Positions 30,844-38,991 of a stretch of 64,000 nt of DNA are shown piece after piece. Positions within the stretch are counted from its first letter, which is position 1, and the number at the start of each line of letters is the position of its first letter. The notes under the pieces are model-generated. The model saw nothing but the letters and a program-made list of their open reading frames with translations, did not search any database and had not been told where the DNA came from. The translations under genes and the position numbers were made by a program. Origin of the DNA: CAYJAD01 sp964371505. Lineage in GTDB: Bacteria > Desulfobacterota > Desulfovibrionia > Desulfovibrionales > Desulfovibrionaceae. The stretch spans positions 8,085-72,084 of the forward strand of contig CAYJNG010000001.1 in NCBI GenBank assembly GCA_964371505.1. Reading direction: 5' to 3'.

Positions 30844-33345
30844 ATGTCAGACGAAAATAAAGATATAAATATAAATGCAGAGGCTGAGCTTGATGATGAA
30901 AGCTCTGTGTTTAATGAAGATGAAAGCGTAGGCTTTAGGGAAGATCCTGAAGGGCAAAATGATGCTTCGCATGAGCATGATGATGAGCATGACGATGAGC
31001 ATGACGAGCAATTTGCTGAGCAATCCCCCTTCCCTGATGTTATGCCTGTTCTGGCCGTGCGCGATGTAGTTGTTTTTAACTACATGATTTTGCCGCTGTT
31101 CATTGGGCGGGATAAATCCGTGCAGGCCATGGAAGCCACCCTTGATAGGGACAGGTATCTTTTTGTGTGCACGCAAAAAGATGAAAATAATGAAGATCCA
31201 ACTTCGGAAGATTTGTACACCGTTGGCTCTATAGTCAATGTGATGCGTATGCTTAAAATGCCTGATGGGCGCATCAAAGTGCTGGTGCAAGGCGTAAGCC
31301 GCGCAAGAATAAAGCGTTTTACCCAAGAAGATCCCTTCCTTGAGGCTGAAGTAGAAGCCATTGAAGAAGTGAGCGTGGATAGTACACCTGAAGTGGAAGC
31401 CATGTTGCGCTCAGCACGCGATCAAAGCGAAAAAATACTGACACTACGCGGTATTTCTAGCTCAGACGTAGTAAATATGCTGCAAAATGTGGATGACCCA
31501 GGTCACCTTGCTGATCTTATCGCAGCTAATTTGCGCATGAAGATTGAAGACGCTCAAGCCATTTTGGAAGAGGAAAATCCTGTTTTACGTCTGGAGCTTG
31601 TAAATAATCAGCTCAATAAAGAAGTAGAAGTGGCTACCATGCAGGCGCGTATTCAGTCTTCTGCTCGTGAAGGCATGGATAAAGCACAAAAAGATTATTA
31701 TTTGCGTGAGCAGATGAAAGCCATTCGTCAAGAACTTGGCGATGGGCAGGCCGACCAAGAAGAAGAAATTGACGATCTTGGCAAGGCCATTGCTAAAGCG
31801 GGTATGCCTAAGGATGTGCGTAAAGAAGCAGATAAGCAATTGCGCCGTCTTGGTTCTATGCATTCTGACTCTTCCGAAGCTAACGTGGTGCGTACGTATT
31901 TAGAATGGCTTGTGGAGCTTCCATGGAAGAAAACCACGCGCGATAGCCTAGATATTAAAAATGCTTCGGACACGTTAAATGAAGATCACTACGCCCTTGA
32001 AAAGGTAAAAGATCGTATTTTAGAATATTTGTCCGTGCGTAAGCTCAACCCCAATTCTAAAGGCCCCATTCTTTGCTTTGTGGGCCCTCCAGGAACAGGA
32101 AAAACCTCCCTTGGGCGCTCCATTGCACGCGCTCTTGGGCGTAAGTTCCAGCGTTTATCGCTTGGTGGCATGCGCGATGAGGCAGAAATTCGTGGGCATA
32201 GACGCACGTATATTGGCGCCATGCCAGGGCGTATTATTCAGGCTTTGAAGCAGGCAGGTACCAAAAACCCTGTTATTGTGCTTGATGAATTAGATAAGCT
32301 TGGTACAGATTTTAGGGGCGATCCTTCTTCTGCCTTGCTTGAGGTGCTTGACCCAGAGCAAAATAGCACCTTTAGCGATCACTATTTAAATGTACCCTTT
32401 GACTTATCAAAGATTATGTTTTTGTGTACGGCCAATAATTTAGATACTATTCCTGCGCCATTACGCGATAGAATGGAAATTATTACCTTGCCCGGCTATA
32501 CCGTGCATGAGAAAAAATCCATTGCAGAAATTCACCTTTTGCCAAAGATGATTAAAGAAAATGGCCTAAAAGTGAAAGATGTAACCATTGCTGATAAAGC
32601 TGTGGAGCGCGTTATTAAAGAATATACTCGTGAGGCGGGCTTACGTAATCTTGAGCGTGAGCTTGGTACCATTTGCCGTAAGCTTGCTCGTAAAAGAGCT
32701 GAAGGTGAGGAAGGCGCTTTTGATGTCTCTGAGGCGCAAGTGCCTACGCTTTTGGGTGTGCCACGCTTTGTGGAAGATGATACCGAAAAGCAATTGCCTC
32801 CCGGTTCTGCTCTTGGCCTTGCTTGGACACCCTTTGGCGGCGATGTGCTTAACATCGAAGTATCGCTTATGAAAGGTAAGGGCGCGCTCTTACTCACAGG
32901 ACAATTGGGTGATGTGATGAAGGAAAGTGCTCAAGCCGGCCTTTCTTACACGCGTAGCCGCGCTGTGGAATTGGGCATCGATGTGGACTTTGCACGTAAG
33001 CACGATATTCATATTCACGTACCTGCTGGTGCTACGCCTAAGGATGGCCCTTCAGCGGGGATTACCTTATGCTCAGCGCTTATTTCTGCTCTTACAGAAA
33101 AAAGCTTGGCGCCGCATTTATGCATGACAGGGGAAATAACCCTGCGTGGTAGAGTGCTGCCTGTGGGTGGAATTAAAGAAAAAATTCTTGCTGCTGTGGC
33201 ACGAGACCTTAAGCATGTGATTATTCCTAAGCAAAATGTGAAGGACCTTGAAGATGTGCCCAAGGATTTGCTGGCAAAAATCAGTGTGCACCCTGTGGCG
33301 CATATTGATGAAGTCCTCCCCATAGCCTTTGGGACAAAGCAATAG
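30844..33345 (+). CDS. lon: ATP-dependent protease Lon
   Basis: Cytoplasmic AAA+ serine protease for misfolded and regulatory proteins. Start at 30844, with AGGAG at 30831-30835; 833 residues. An N-terminal acidic extension (to about 60) contains HEHDDEHDDEHDEQ, before the LON substrate domain (PVLAVRDVVVF). Walker A GPPGTGKT at about 414-421, Walker B VIVLDELDKLG, proteolytic Ser737 in GPSAGIT and Lys780 in GGIKEKI. A strong terminator follows. The acidic, His-rich extension is longer than in E. coli Lon. Confidence 0.96.
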   Translation: MSDENKDININAEAELDDESSVFNEDESVGFREDPEGQNDASHEHDDEHDDEHDEQFAEQSPFPDVMPVLAVRDVVVFNYMILPLFIGRDKSVQAMEATLDRDRYLFVCTQKDENNEDPTSEDLYTVGSIVNVMRMLKMPDGRIKVLVQGVSRARIKRFTQEDPFLEAEVEAIEEVSVDSTPEVEAMLRSARDQSEKILTLRGISSSDVVNMLQNVDDPGHLADLIAANLRMKIEDAQAILEEENPVLRLELVNNQLNKEVEVATMQARIQSSAREGMDKAQKDYYLREQMKAIRQELGDGQADQEEEIDDLGKAIAKAGMPKDVRKEADKQLRRLGSMHSDSSEANVVRTYLEWLVELPWKKTTRDSLDIKNASDTLNEDHYALEKVKDRILEYLSVRKLNPNSKGPILCFVGPPGTGKTSLGRSIARALGRKFQRLSLGGMRDEAEIRGHRRTYIGAMPGRIIQALKQAGTKNPVIVLDELDKLGTDFRGDPSSALLEVLDPEQNSTFSDHYLNVPFDLSKIMFLCTANNLDTIPAPLRDRMEIITLPGYTVHEKKSIAEIHLLPKMIKENGLKVKDVTIADKAVERVIKEYTREAGLRNLERELGTICRKLARKRAEGEEGAFDVSEAQVPTLLGVPRFVEDDTEKQLPPGSALGLAWTPFGGDVLNIEVSLMKGKGALLLTGQLGDVMKESAQAGLSYTRSRAVELGIDVDFARKHDIHIHVPAGATPKDGPSAGITLCSALISALTEKSLAPHLCMTGEITLRGRVLPVGGIKEKILAAVARDLKHVIIPKQNVKDLEDVPKDLLAKISVHPVAHIDEVLPIAFGTKQ
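30973..31008. repeat. Three 12-bp tandem repeats in the 5' end of lon
   Basis: Units of the form GAGCATGAYGAT, three in a row, encoding the EHDD-EHDD-EHDE stretch of the Lon N-terminal extension. In frame, so copy number can change without breaking the gene. Confidence 0.85.
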
Positions 33346-33359
33346 TTAGTTAAACACGA

Positions 33360-33390
33360 AAGCCCCTACGAGATTGTAGGGGCTTTTTTT
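33360..33390 (+). terminator. Rho-independent terminator of lon
   Basis: AGCCCCTAC (33361-33369) pairs with GTAGGGGCT (33376-33384), followed by seven T, 15 bases past the lon stop. Confidence 0.92.
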
Positions 33391-33711
33391 AATTACTAGT
33401 AAAAAAATAGTGTTTTTTCTAAATAATGTGATTTATATATCCAAAATATCCCCAAAATGTCCTGTGGTGTAAATTATTTTTTTCACAAACTGCGTAAAAA
33501 TGTTGCACTTTTGCAACCATGTATAAATAGGGGTGTAGGTACAGTGAAATACGCTAAAAAAGCAGGTCTTGGCGTGTTTTTTTATGGGTTTTTCGCTATT
33601 TTTGAAATCAGTGTTCCATGAGATTTTTTTCTCAAAATTTCTAACTCCGCTTGACCTAGGCTAATATAGATGTAAAGACTAAGTATGTGAAAATTTGCTT
33701 TAGGAGTGTTT
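33391..33711. promoter_or_regulatory. 321-base region upstream of the first YeiH-type gene
   Basis: AT-rich, no coding region. It contains a compact inverted repeat, GTTGCA-CTTT-TGCAAC, at 33502-33517, a possible operator. A candidate promoter is TTGACC (33651-33656), 16-base spacer, TAAAGA (33673-33678). The regulator is unknown. Confidence 0.4.
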
Positions 33712-34779
33712 ATGACAGCAGTGAATGATGAAAAGCAAGGTGTGGTGGCACAAGTATCCAAGGTATTACCGGGCATGATACTTTTTATTACTGTAGCTTT
33801 GGTTGCTTGGTACATTACTCCCATTTTAACGTCCTTACATCCCATGATTAAGAACATGAATATTAGCAACTTTATTGTTGCTATTATTTTAGGTATGGCC
33901 ATTTTGAATATTTTTGGCGTACCTGAGGTTTGTAAGCCGGGGCTACAGTTCTCAACCATTTTGACAAAAACAGGCATTGTGGTCATGGGCTGTAAATACT
34001 CCTTTGCGGGGCTTTTAAAAACCGGTACAGAAGCCATTGTCATTATAGCCGTGTTTCTTTTTGTTTCGGCTTTTGTGCTTATGTGGATAGGGAAAAAGCT
34101 TAAAATGTCTCCCTCCCTTAGTGCCTGTTTGGCGGCGGGTCTGTCTGTATGCGGTGTTTCTGCCTGTGTGGCCATTGCCCCTGCTGTACGCGCCAAAAAC
34201 GAAGATATGGCCTATACCATTGCTGTAGTGCTCATGTTTGGCCTTCTGGCTTTACTAGTGTTTCCATTTGTGGGGCAGTGGTTTGAGCTTTCAGCCAATC
34301 AATTTGGTGCCTTTGTGGGTGTGGGTGTTATTAACTCAGCCCAAGTGCTTGCAGCTGGTTTTGCCTATAGCCAAGATGCAGGCGTGGTAGCCGGTGTGTA
34401 TAACATTGGGCGCGTTATCTTCTTGCCCTTTATTGTGTTAAGCCTTGCCATTATGGTGGCTACACAAGATGCTGAAGTGCAGTCTCAAATGCAAGGCAGC
34501 AGCAAAATGAAGATGATTATAGATAAATTCCCCGTTTTCGTGGTGGGCTTTTTAGCTATTGTTACTTTAAACACCTTAGGTTTCTTAGAAACAGCAGAAG
34601 TAAAAATGGCAAGTACTTTTATGGATTGGTGTTTCTTACTTGGTTTCTCCAGCATAGGGCTTACCACGCGCCTTTCCGATATTAAGGCTGCTGGCCTTTC
34701 CGGAGCTGCGGTGGGCTTTGTAGTAGCAGGCCTTAAGGCTGTATTGGCCCTATGGGTTGTATTGTACTTCTTGCAATAA
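33712..34779 (+). CDS. UPF0324/YeiH family membrane exporter
   Basis: Inner-membrane protein of about 10 helices, 355 residues. The start at 33712 has AGGAG at 33702. Family markers: CKPGLQFSTILTKTGIVVMG, GLSVCGVSACVAIAPAVRAK, GVGVINSAQVLAAG and GFSSIGLTTRLSDIK near the C-terminus. The family is annotated as putative sulfate exporter by some databases; experimental proof is limited. In a sulfur-metabolising bacterium, export of sulfite or sulfate is plausible (inference). It is followed after 20 bases by a small membrane protein gene, as is the second YeiH homologue at 55743-57491. Confidence 0.82.
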   Translation: MTAVNDEKQGVVAQVSKVLPGMILFITVALVAWYITPILTSLHPMIKNMNISNFIVAIILGMAILNIFGVPEVCKPGLQFSTILTKTGIVVMGCKYSFAGLLKTGTEAIVIIAVFLFVSAFVLMWIGKKLKMSPSLSACLAAGLSVCGVSACVAIAPAVRAKNEDMAYTIAVVLMFGLLALLVFPFVGQWFELSANQFGAFVGVGVINSAQVLAAGFAYSQDAGVVAGVYNIGRVIFLPFIVLSLAIMVATQDAEVQSQMQGSSKMKMIIDKFPVFVVGFLAIVTLNTLGFLETAEVKMASTFMDWCFLLGFSSIGLTTRLSDIKAAGLSGAAVGFVVAGLKAVLALWVVLYFLQ

Positions 34780-34799
34780 GAAAGATTTAGGAGAATATC

Positions 34800-34892
34800 A
34801 TGTGGAACAAAATATCCAAGAGCAGACGCCAAGACATCATCGTTATCATCTTCGGTGTGACTTTAGTGCTAGTGGCCAAGGTGCTTGTATAA
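34800..34892 (+). CDS. 30-codon membrane-anchor reading frame after the YeiH-type gene
   Basis: ATG at 34800 with TAGGAG 6 bases upstream, the best start in this interval. It encodes a basic N-terminus (NKISKSRRQD) and one hydrophobic helix (IIVIIFGVTLVLVAKVLV), then TAA at 34890. Its codon use is gene-like. The coding potential continues directly in the -1 frame (next entry), so this is probably the N-terminal anchor of a longer protein interrupted by a one-base shift near 34885-34892. Alternatives: a true 30-residue membrane peptide overlapping the next gene, or a sequencing error. Confidence 0.5.
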   Translation: MWNKISKSRRQDIIVIIFGVTLVLVAKVLV

Positions 34893-35257
34893 TTTTTTCT
34901 GGGCATAAAGAGGCGCCGCTTGAGCCGGAAGATGTGCAGGCTTTTTTGGCTTTGCACAAAAAAGATGCCGCTCATGTGGAACTTTTTTACCATATACCAA
35001 GTAGTCTAACGCATTATGGTAAAGTGGACTCCTTAGTAACAGCTGGAGCCATGGCAGACTTTGTGGAATATGTGCAAAAGCAAGAGGTGGAAGAAGCTAA
35101 AGCTTTTTTTGCTGCACTTGCAGCTCATGTGCCCAAGGCCTTGGAAGAAATATATATTGTGCGTGAACCCAAAGACTGGGAAAAAGCTTTGAAGGTTTTG
35201 GGAAAAGCGTATGCGAAGATAGGGCAGTTTGCCCCCATAGCAGGGCTATGTGATTGA
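34802..35257 (+). CDS. Small protein of unknown function, probably frameshifted at its N-terminus
   Basis: Open in this frame from 34757; the only plausible in-frame start near a ribosome site is GTG at 34802, which lies inside the ATG of the 30-codon frame. It gives 151 residues. The first ~28 residues (with HHRYH and Cys) look like out-of-frame translation of the anchor; from about residue 29 (IIFSGHKEAPLEPEDVQ) the sequence looks coding, with a helical acidic C-terminal domain. I do not recognise a family. Joined to the anchor, it would be an inner-membrane protein with a domain of about 120 residues outside the membrane, next to the YeiH exporter. A terminator follows at 35264. Confidence 0.6.
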   Translation: MEQNIQEQTPRHHRYHLRCDFSASGQGACIIFSGHKEAPLEPEDVQAFLALHKKDAAHVELFYHIPSSLTHYGKVDSLVTAGAMADFVEYVQKQEVEEAKAFFAALAAHVPKALEEIYIVREPKDWEKALKVLGKAYAKIGQFAPIAGLCD

Positions 35258-35263
35258 TACGAT

Positions 35264-35296
35264 ACCGGGGGTAAGGCAACTTACCTCCGGTTTTTT
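35264..35296 (+). terminator. Rho-independent terminator after the small YeiH-linked gene
   Basis: ACCGGGGGTAAG (35264-35275) pairs with CTTACCTCCGGT (35280-35291) with one mismatch, followed by TTTTTT. Confidence 0.88.
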
Positions 35297-35299
35297 CAT

Positions 35300-35334
35300 A
35301 AAAAACGCGCCTCGAAATAAATTTCAAGGCGCGT
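35300..35334 (-). terminator. Rho-independent terminator of nfnB
   Basis: ACGCGCCTCGAAA (35305-35317) pairs with TTTCAAGGCGCGT (35322-35334) with one mismatch. On the minus strand the stem runs into a T-run (35300-35305). It is back to back with the plus-strand terminator. Confidence 0.88.
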
Positions 35335-35370
35335 ATAAAGTGCAAAAAAGTCGCTATTTTCCGATGCTAC

Positions 35371-36813
35371 TTAGGCATCTTCACCTAGTAAGCGTTTGCA
35401 TATGTCTTGTGCGGCTTTGCGGCCTGCACCCATGGCAAGAATAACCGTAGCAGCGCCGGTTACAATGTCGCCACCGGCATATACATTAGGTATGGAAGTT
35501 TCGCCAGTTTCTTCATTGGTGACAATATAACCCCATTTATTCAGTTCAAGGCCAGGGGTGGCTTCGAGCAAAATGGGGTTGGATTGGGTACCAAGGGCAA
35601 TGATGGCTAAATCTGTAGGTAAGTCGTACACATCGCCTTCAATGGGTTCTGGTCTGCAGCGACCGGAAGCATCGGGCTCGCCCAATTTCATGCGCTGCAA
35701 GGTAACGGACGTAAGAGTCAACTTGTCATCACCATTAAATTGCACAGGCGATGCTAACAGCTCTAATTGAATGCCTTCTTCCTCAGCGTGGTGGATTTCT
35801 TCCAAACGTGCAGGCATTTCGGCCTTGGTGCGACGGTACACAATGTGTACGCTTTCGGCGCCCATGCGCATGGCGGTACGTGCTGCGTCCATGGCCACGT
35901 TACCAGCGCCAAATACGGTGACGTTTTTGCCAGGGTACGTGGGGGTGTCTTGCTCAGGGAAGAGATACGCACGGCCAAGGTTGGCACGAGTTAAATATTC
36001 GTTGGCGGAGAACACGCCCACATAGTTTTCACCGGGAATGTTTAAGAACATGGGTAAACCGGCTCCAACGCCTATGAATACAGCATTATAGCCTTCGTCC
36101 AAGAGGTCTTGCACGGTAATGGTGCGACCACCCACCCAGTTAAGCTTAAAATCCACACCGGTAAGGCGCAGGCCATTAAGCTCTGTGGCTACCACATCTT
36201 TGGGTAAACGGAAGGAAGGAATACCGTAAACAAGCACGCCACCGGGCTCATGTAGGGCTTCATATACATCTACTTTAATGCCCTTGGAAGCAATGTACCC
36301 TGCTGCTGTTAAGGAGGCAGGGCCAGAACCTAGGCAAGCAACCTTTAGGTGCTCATGGGGCAAGGCGCAAGCATTGGTGCCTGTTACCTGCTCGCACGCT
36401 GTGGTGGCAATATAGGTATCAGCCACGTAGCGCTCAAGGCGACCAATGGCAATGGGCTCTCCTTTAGCATTGAGTACGCATTTGCCTTCACATTGTACTT
36501 CTTGCGGACAAACGCGACCACATACAGCGGGTAGGCTATTAGTGCTTTTGATAATGCGGTAAGCAGAATCCATATCACCGCGAGCCACGGCAGCGATGAA
36601 TTGCGGAATGGGTACTTCCACAGGACAGCCGCTAACGCATTTGGGCTTTTTGCATTGAATACAGCGCTGGGCTTCTGCCATAGCCATTTCACGCGTATAG
36701 CCTGTGGCTACTTCTTCAAAATTGCGCGCACGAATGTCTGCAGGTAAGCAGGGCATGGGGATACGCGGTGCAATGGGCTTTTTGGGGGCTTTTTTAGGAG
36801 TATTATTTTCCAT
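35371..36813 (-). CDS. nfnB: NADH-dependent ferredoxin:NADP+ oxidoreductase subunit NfnB (glutamate synthase small-subunit fold)
   Basis: Large subunit of the electron-bifurcating transhydrogenase NfnAB, which couples NADH and reduced ferredoxin to NADPH formation. Start 36813 (480 residues); the frame is open further but homology begins here. Cysteine clusters CIQCKKPKCVSGCP and CGRVCPQEVQCEGKC bind [4Fe-4S] centres. Rossmann motifs GSGPASLTAAGYIA and GAGNVAMDAAR bind FAD and NADPH. The fold equals the GltD small subunit, but pairing with nfnA instead of gltB supports NfnB. It overlaps nfnA by 11 bases. Confidence 0.9.
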   Translation of the reverse strand: MENNTPKKAPKKPIAPRIPMPCLPADIRARNFEEVATGYTREMAMAEAQRCIQCKKPKCVSGCPVEVPIPQFIAAVARGDMDSAYRIIKSTNSLPAVCGRVCPQEVQCEGKCVLNAKGEPIAIGRLERYVADTYIATTACEQVTGTNACALPHEHLKVACLGSGPASLTAAGYIASKGIKVDVYEALHEPGGVLVYGIPSFRLPKDVVATELNGLRLTGVDFKLNWVGGRTITVQDLLDEGYNAVFIGVGAGLPMFLNIPGENYVGVFSANEYLTRANLGRAYLFPEQDTPTYPGKNVTVFGAGNVAMDAARTAMRMGAESVHIVYRRTKAEMPARLEEIHHAEEEGIQLELLASPVQFNGDDKLTLTSVTLQRMKLGEPDASGRCRPEPIEGDVYDLPTDLAIIALGTQSNPILLEATPGLELNKWGYIVTNEETGETSIPNVYAGGDIVTGAATVILAMGAGRKAAQDICKRLLGEDA

Positions 36814-37645
36814 GGCAATTACACCTATAATGGTCAAAAGAAGTTTTTTCTTGTTCGGCAAAGGCAGCAAGGCGGCGACGTAATTCAGCAAAATCTACTT
36901 GATGTCCGTCAAACTCTGGGCCGTCGGCACAGGCAAATTTTGTTTTGCCACCAACGGTAACGCGGCAAGCACCGCACATGCCTATACCGTCCACCATGAT
37001 GGAGTTAAGGCTCACAGTGGTGGGGGTGTTAAAAGGTTTTGTGGTGGCGGCAACGGCGCTCATCATAGGCACGGGCCCTACAGCAACCACTTCAAAAATA
37101 TCTTTATCTTTTTCTAATCTATCGAGGAGCAAGTCAGTTACTAAGCCTTGGTGGCCTTGGCTGCCGTCATCGGTGGAAATGAGTAATTCATCCACAAAAG
37201 AAGAGAGTTCTTTTTCAAAAAGGAGTAAATCCTTGCTGCGAGCGCCAATGATGCCAATAACTTTATTGCCGGCTCGGTGATGGCCTTTAGCAATGTGGTG
37301 CATGGCTGCAATGCCGGTTCCGCCGCCAACGCAAACAACAGTGCCCTTTTTTTCAATGTGTGTGGGCTTACCAAGGGGGCCGCAAAGGTCAAGAATGGTG
37401 TCGCCGGCTTTATAGGATTCAAGCAAGGCTGTGCTCTTACCAAGTACAATGTACACAATGGTAATGGTGCCGGCTTCGGCGTCGGCGTCAGCAATGGTAA
37501 GGGGAATGCGCTCGCCGCCTTCGTGAAGGCGAAGCATGACAAAATGCCCAGGTTGGGCTTTTTTTGCCACATGCGGGGCATCCAAAACAAGCTTACTTGT
37601 GGTGCCCGGTATGAGGGATTCTTTGACAAGAATGGGAACTGGCAT
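36803..37645 (-). CDS. nfnA: NADH-dependent ferredoxin:NADP+ oxidoreductase subunit NfnA
   Basis: Small subunit of NfnAB, related to dihydroorotate dehydrogenase electron-transfer subunit PyrK. 280 residues from 37645, which has AAAGGAG upstream. FAD binding: GHFVMLRLHEGGERIPLTIAD in part; NAD binding: CVGGGTGIAAM. The [2Fe-2S] site is VDGIGMCGACR with a further Cys at FACADGPEFDG, agreeing with the Asp/Cys3 ligation described for NfnA. It is transcribed with nfnB, away from fabD. Repeated GCCAACAT-type half-sites lie upstream. Confidence 0.9.
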   Translation of the reverse strand: MPVPILVKESLIPGTTSKLVLDAPHVAKKAQPGHFVMLRLHEGGERIPLTIADADAEAGTITIVYIVLGKSTALLESYKAGDTILDLCGPLGKPTHIEKKGTVVCVGGGTGIAAMHHIAKGHHRAGNKVIGIIGARSKDLLLFEKELSSFVDELLISTDDGSQGHQGLVTDLLLDRLEKDKDIFEVVAVGPVPMMSAVAATTKPFNTPTTVSLNSIMVDGIGMCGACRVTVGGKTKFACADGPEFDGHQVDFAELRRRLAAFAEQEKTSFDHYRCNCHGK

Positions 37646-37989
37646 GGAAACAACTCCTTTTGATGCTGTTTGCTTGTACACAAGGTGCAAGCGTCTGTGG
37701 GGAGACTCCCTTTAACTAAGCCAACATCGTACACAACCATGTTGGCAAAAATTCCCAGTAACTTTATCTGAATTTTTAGATGTTGGCAAGCAAAGACAGA
37801 TAAAAAATACTTCTAATACACCGCATTGTGGGCGAGTTTTTCCTATGTAACAGGAAGTTGTTTGTCAGTATAAAGCAGCCGTTTATGGCTTGGCTAAGGT
37901 GTGAAAAATTTTTTGTGTGAGAGCATAGGAGCTTGCATGTTATGCTACACTAACATATAATGATGCATTAATTTTTTTGGGAGATAATT
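37646..37989. promoter_or_regulatory. 344-base divergent regulatory region between nfnA and fabD
   Basis: No coding region. It holds an 8-bp inverted repeat GCCAACAT (37720-37727) / ATGTTGGC (37739-37746) with an 11-base spacer, plus a third half-site ATGTTGGC at 37780-37787; the two right-hand copies share ATGTTGGCAA. A second inverted pair AAAAATTC/GAATTTTT spans 37747-37777. These are candidate operators for the nfn genes. The fabD promoter lies at 37933-37961. Confidence 0.5.
37933..37961 (+). promoter_or_regulatory. Sigma-70 promoter for fabD
   Basis: TTGCAT (37933-37938), 17-base spacer, perfect TATAAT (37956-37961), 28 bases upstream of the fabD ATG. Confidence 0.75.
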
Positions 37990-38925
37990 ATGTCTAACAT
38001 TGCACTTCTTTTTCCCGGTCAGGGCGCGCAAGAGCTTGGCATGGGCCGACGCCTTGCGGAGCATTCTTCCGATGCCATGGACTTGTGGAAAAAGGCTGAA
38101 AATATAAGTGGTTTACCCTTACGAGAAATTTATTGGGAAGGCGATGACGCCGCCATGAGCGATACCCGCGCGTTGCAGCCAGCCTTAACGGTGGTGAACC
38201 TTGCCTTGTGGCAGGCTTTGGTGGGGCGTTTTTCCCCTACCTGCACAGCCGGTCATAGCCTTGGGGAATACGCTTCCTTGGCAGCAGCCAAAGCTTTGAG
38301 CTTTGAAAAGGTGCTCGAACTTACAGCCTTACGTGGTCGCCTCATGGCAGAGGCAGATCCTAACGGCGTGGGCGCCATGGCTGCTATTTTGAAGCTGGAG
38401 CAAGCAAAAGTACAAGAGCTTGCCCTTGCCATTGCTGATGAAAGCGGTGAAATGTTGCGCATTGCCAATTATAACACGCCGGGGCAATTTGTGCTAAGCG
38501 GTACCAAAACCACCATTGAATTGGCTTTAGCTCGTGTGAAAGAGATAAAGGGCCGCGGCATTGCTCTTAAGGTAAGCGGCGCTTTTCATAGTCCGCTCAT
38601 GGCAGAAGCTGCCGAAGAGTTGGCACCTGTACTGCGTAAGGCAGATTGGTCTAAGCCTATTATGCCTGTGTACTGCAATGTGCATGGTAAGGCTGTAAAG
38701 GATGCTGAAGTGTTGCGTGAATGCATGATTGCGCAAATGACGTCTTCTGTGCAGTGGATAGATACAGTGCAACAGCAATGGAACGACGGCACACGTGCGT
38801 TCTTAGAAGTGGGGCCCAAGGCTGTGCTTTCTAAGATGGTGGCGCCTTGCCTTGCGCCTATCACCGAGGAAAAAGCTTCCACAGCGTGCTTGACAGATTT
38901 TGATCAAGAAGCGCAGTGGGCATAA
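37990..38925 (+). CDS. fabD: Malonyl-CoA:ACP transacylase
   Basis: Loads malonate onto acyl carrier protein for fatty acid synthesis. 311 residues. FPGQGAQELGMG near 8-19, nucleophile Ser90 in AGHSLGEYASL, His200 in GAFHSPLM. A strong promoter precedes it. It stands alone rather than in a fab cluster, 66 bases upstream of argS on the same strand. Confidence 0.96.
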   Translation: MSNIALLFPGQGAQELGMGRRLAEHSSDAMDLWKKAENISGLPLREIYWEGDDAAMSDTRALQPALTVVNLALWQALVGRFSPTCTAGHSLGEYASLAAAKALSFEKVLELTALRGRLMAEADPNGVGAMAAILKLEQAKVQELALAIADESGEMLRIANYNTPGQFVLSGTKTTIELALARVKEIKGRGIALKVSGAFHSPLMAEAAEELAPVLRKADWSKPIMPVYCNVHGKAVKDAEVLRECMIAQMTSSVQWIDTVQQQWNDGTRAFLEVGPKAVLSKMVAPCLAPITEEKASTACLTDFDQEAQWA

Positions 38926-38991
38926 TTTTTACTGGAATGCCCGCAAATATTACCATAATAGGGTAGATACCAAAGAGTTTTTGAGGAAAAT

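Noticed and set aside
35767..36025. Overlapping plus-strand frames opposite nfnB
   Set aside because: Shadows of a firmly identified gene.
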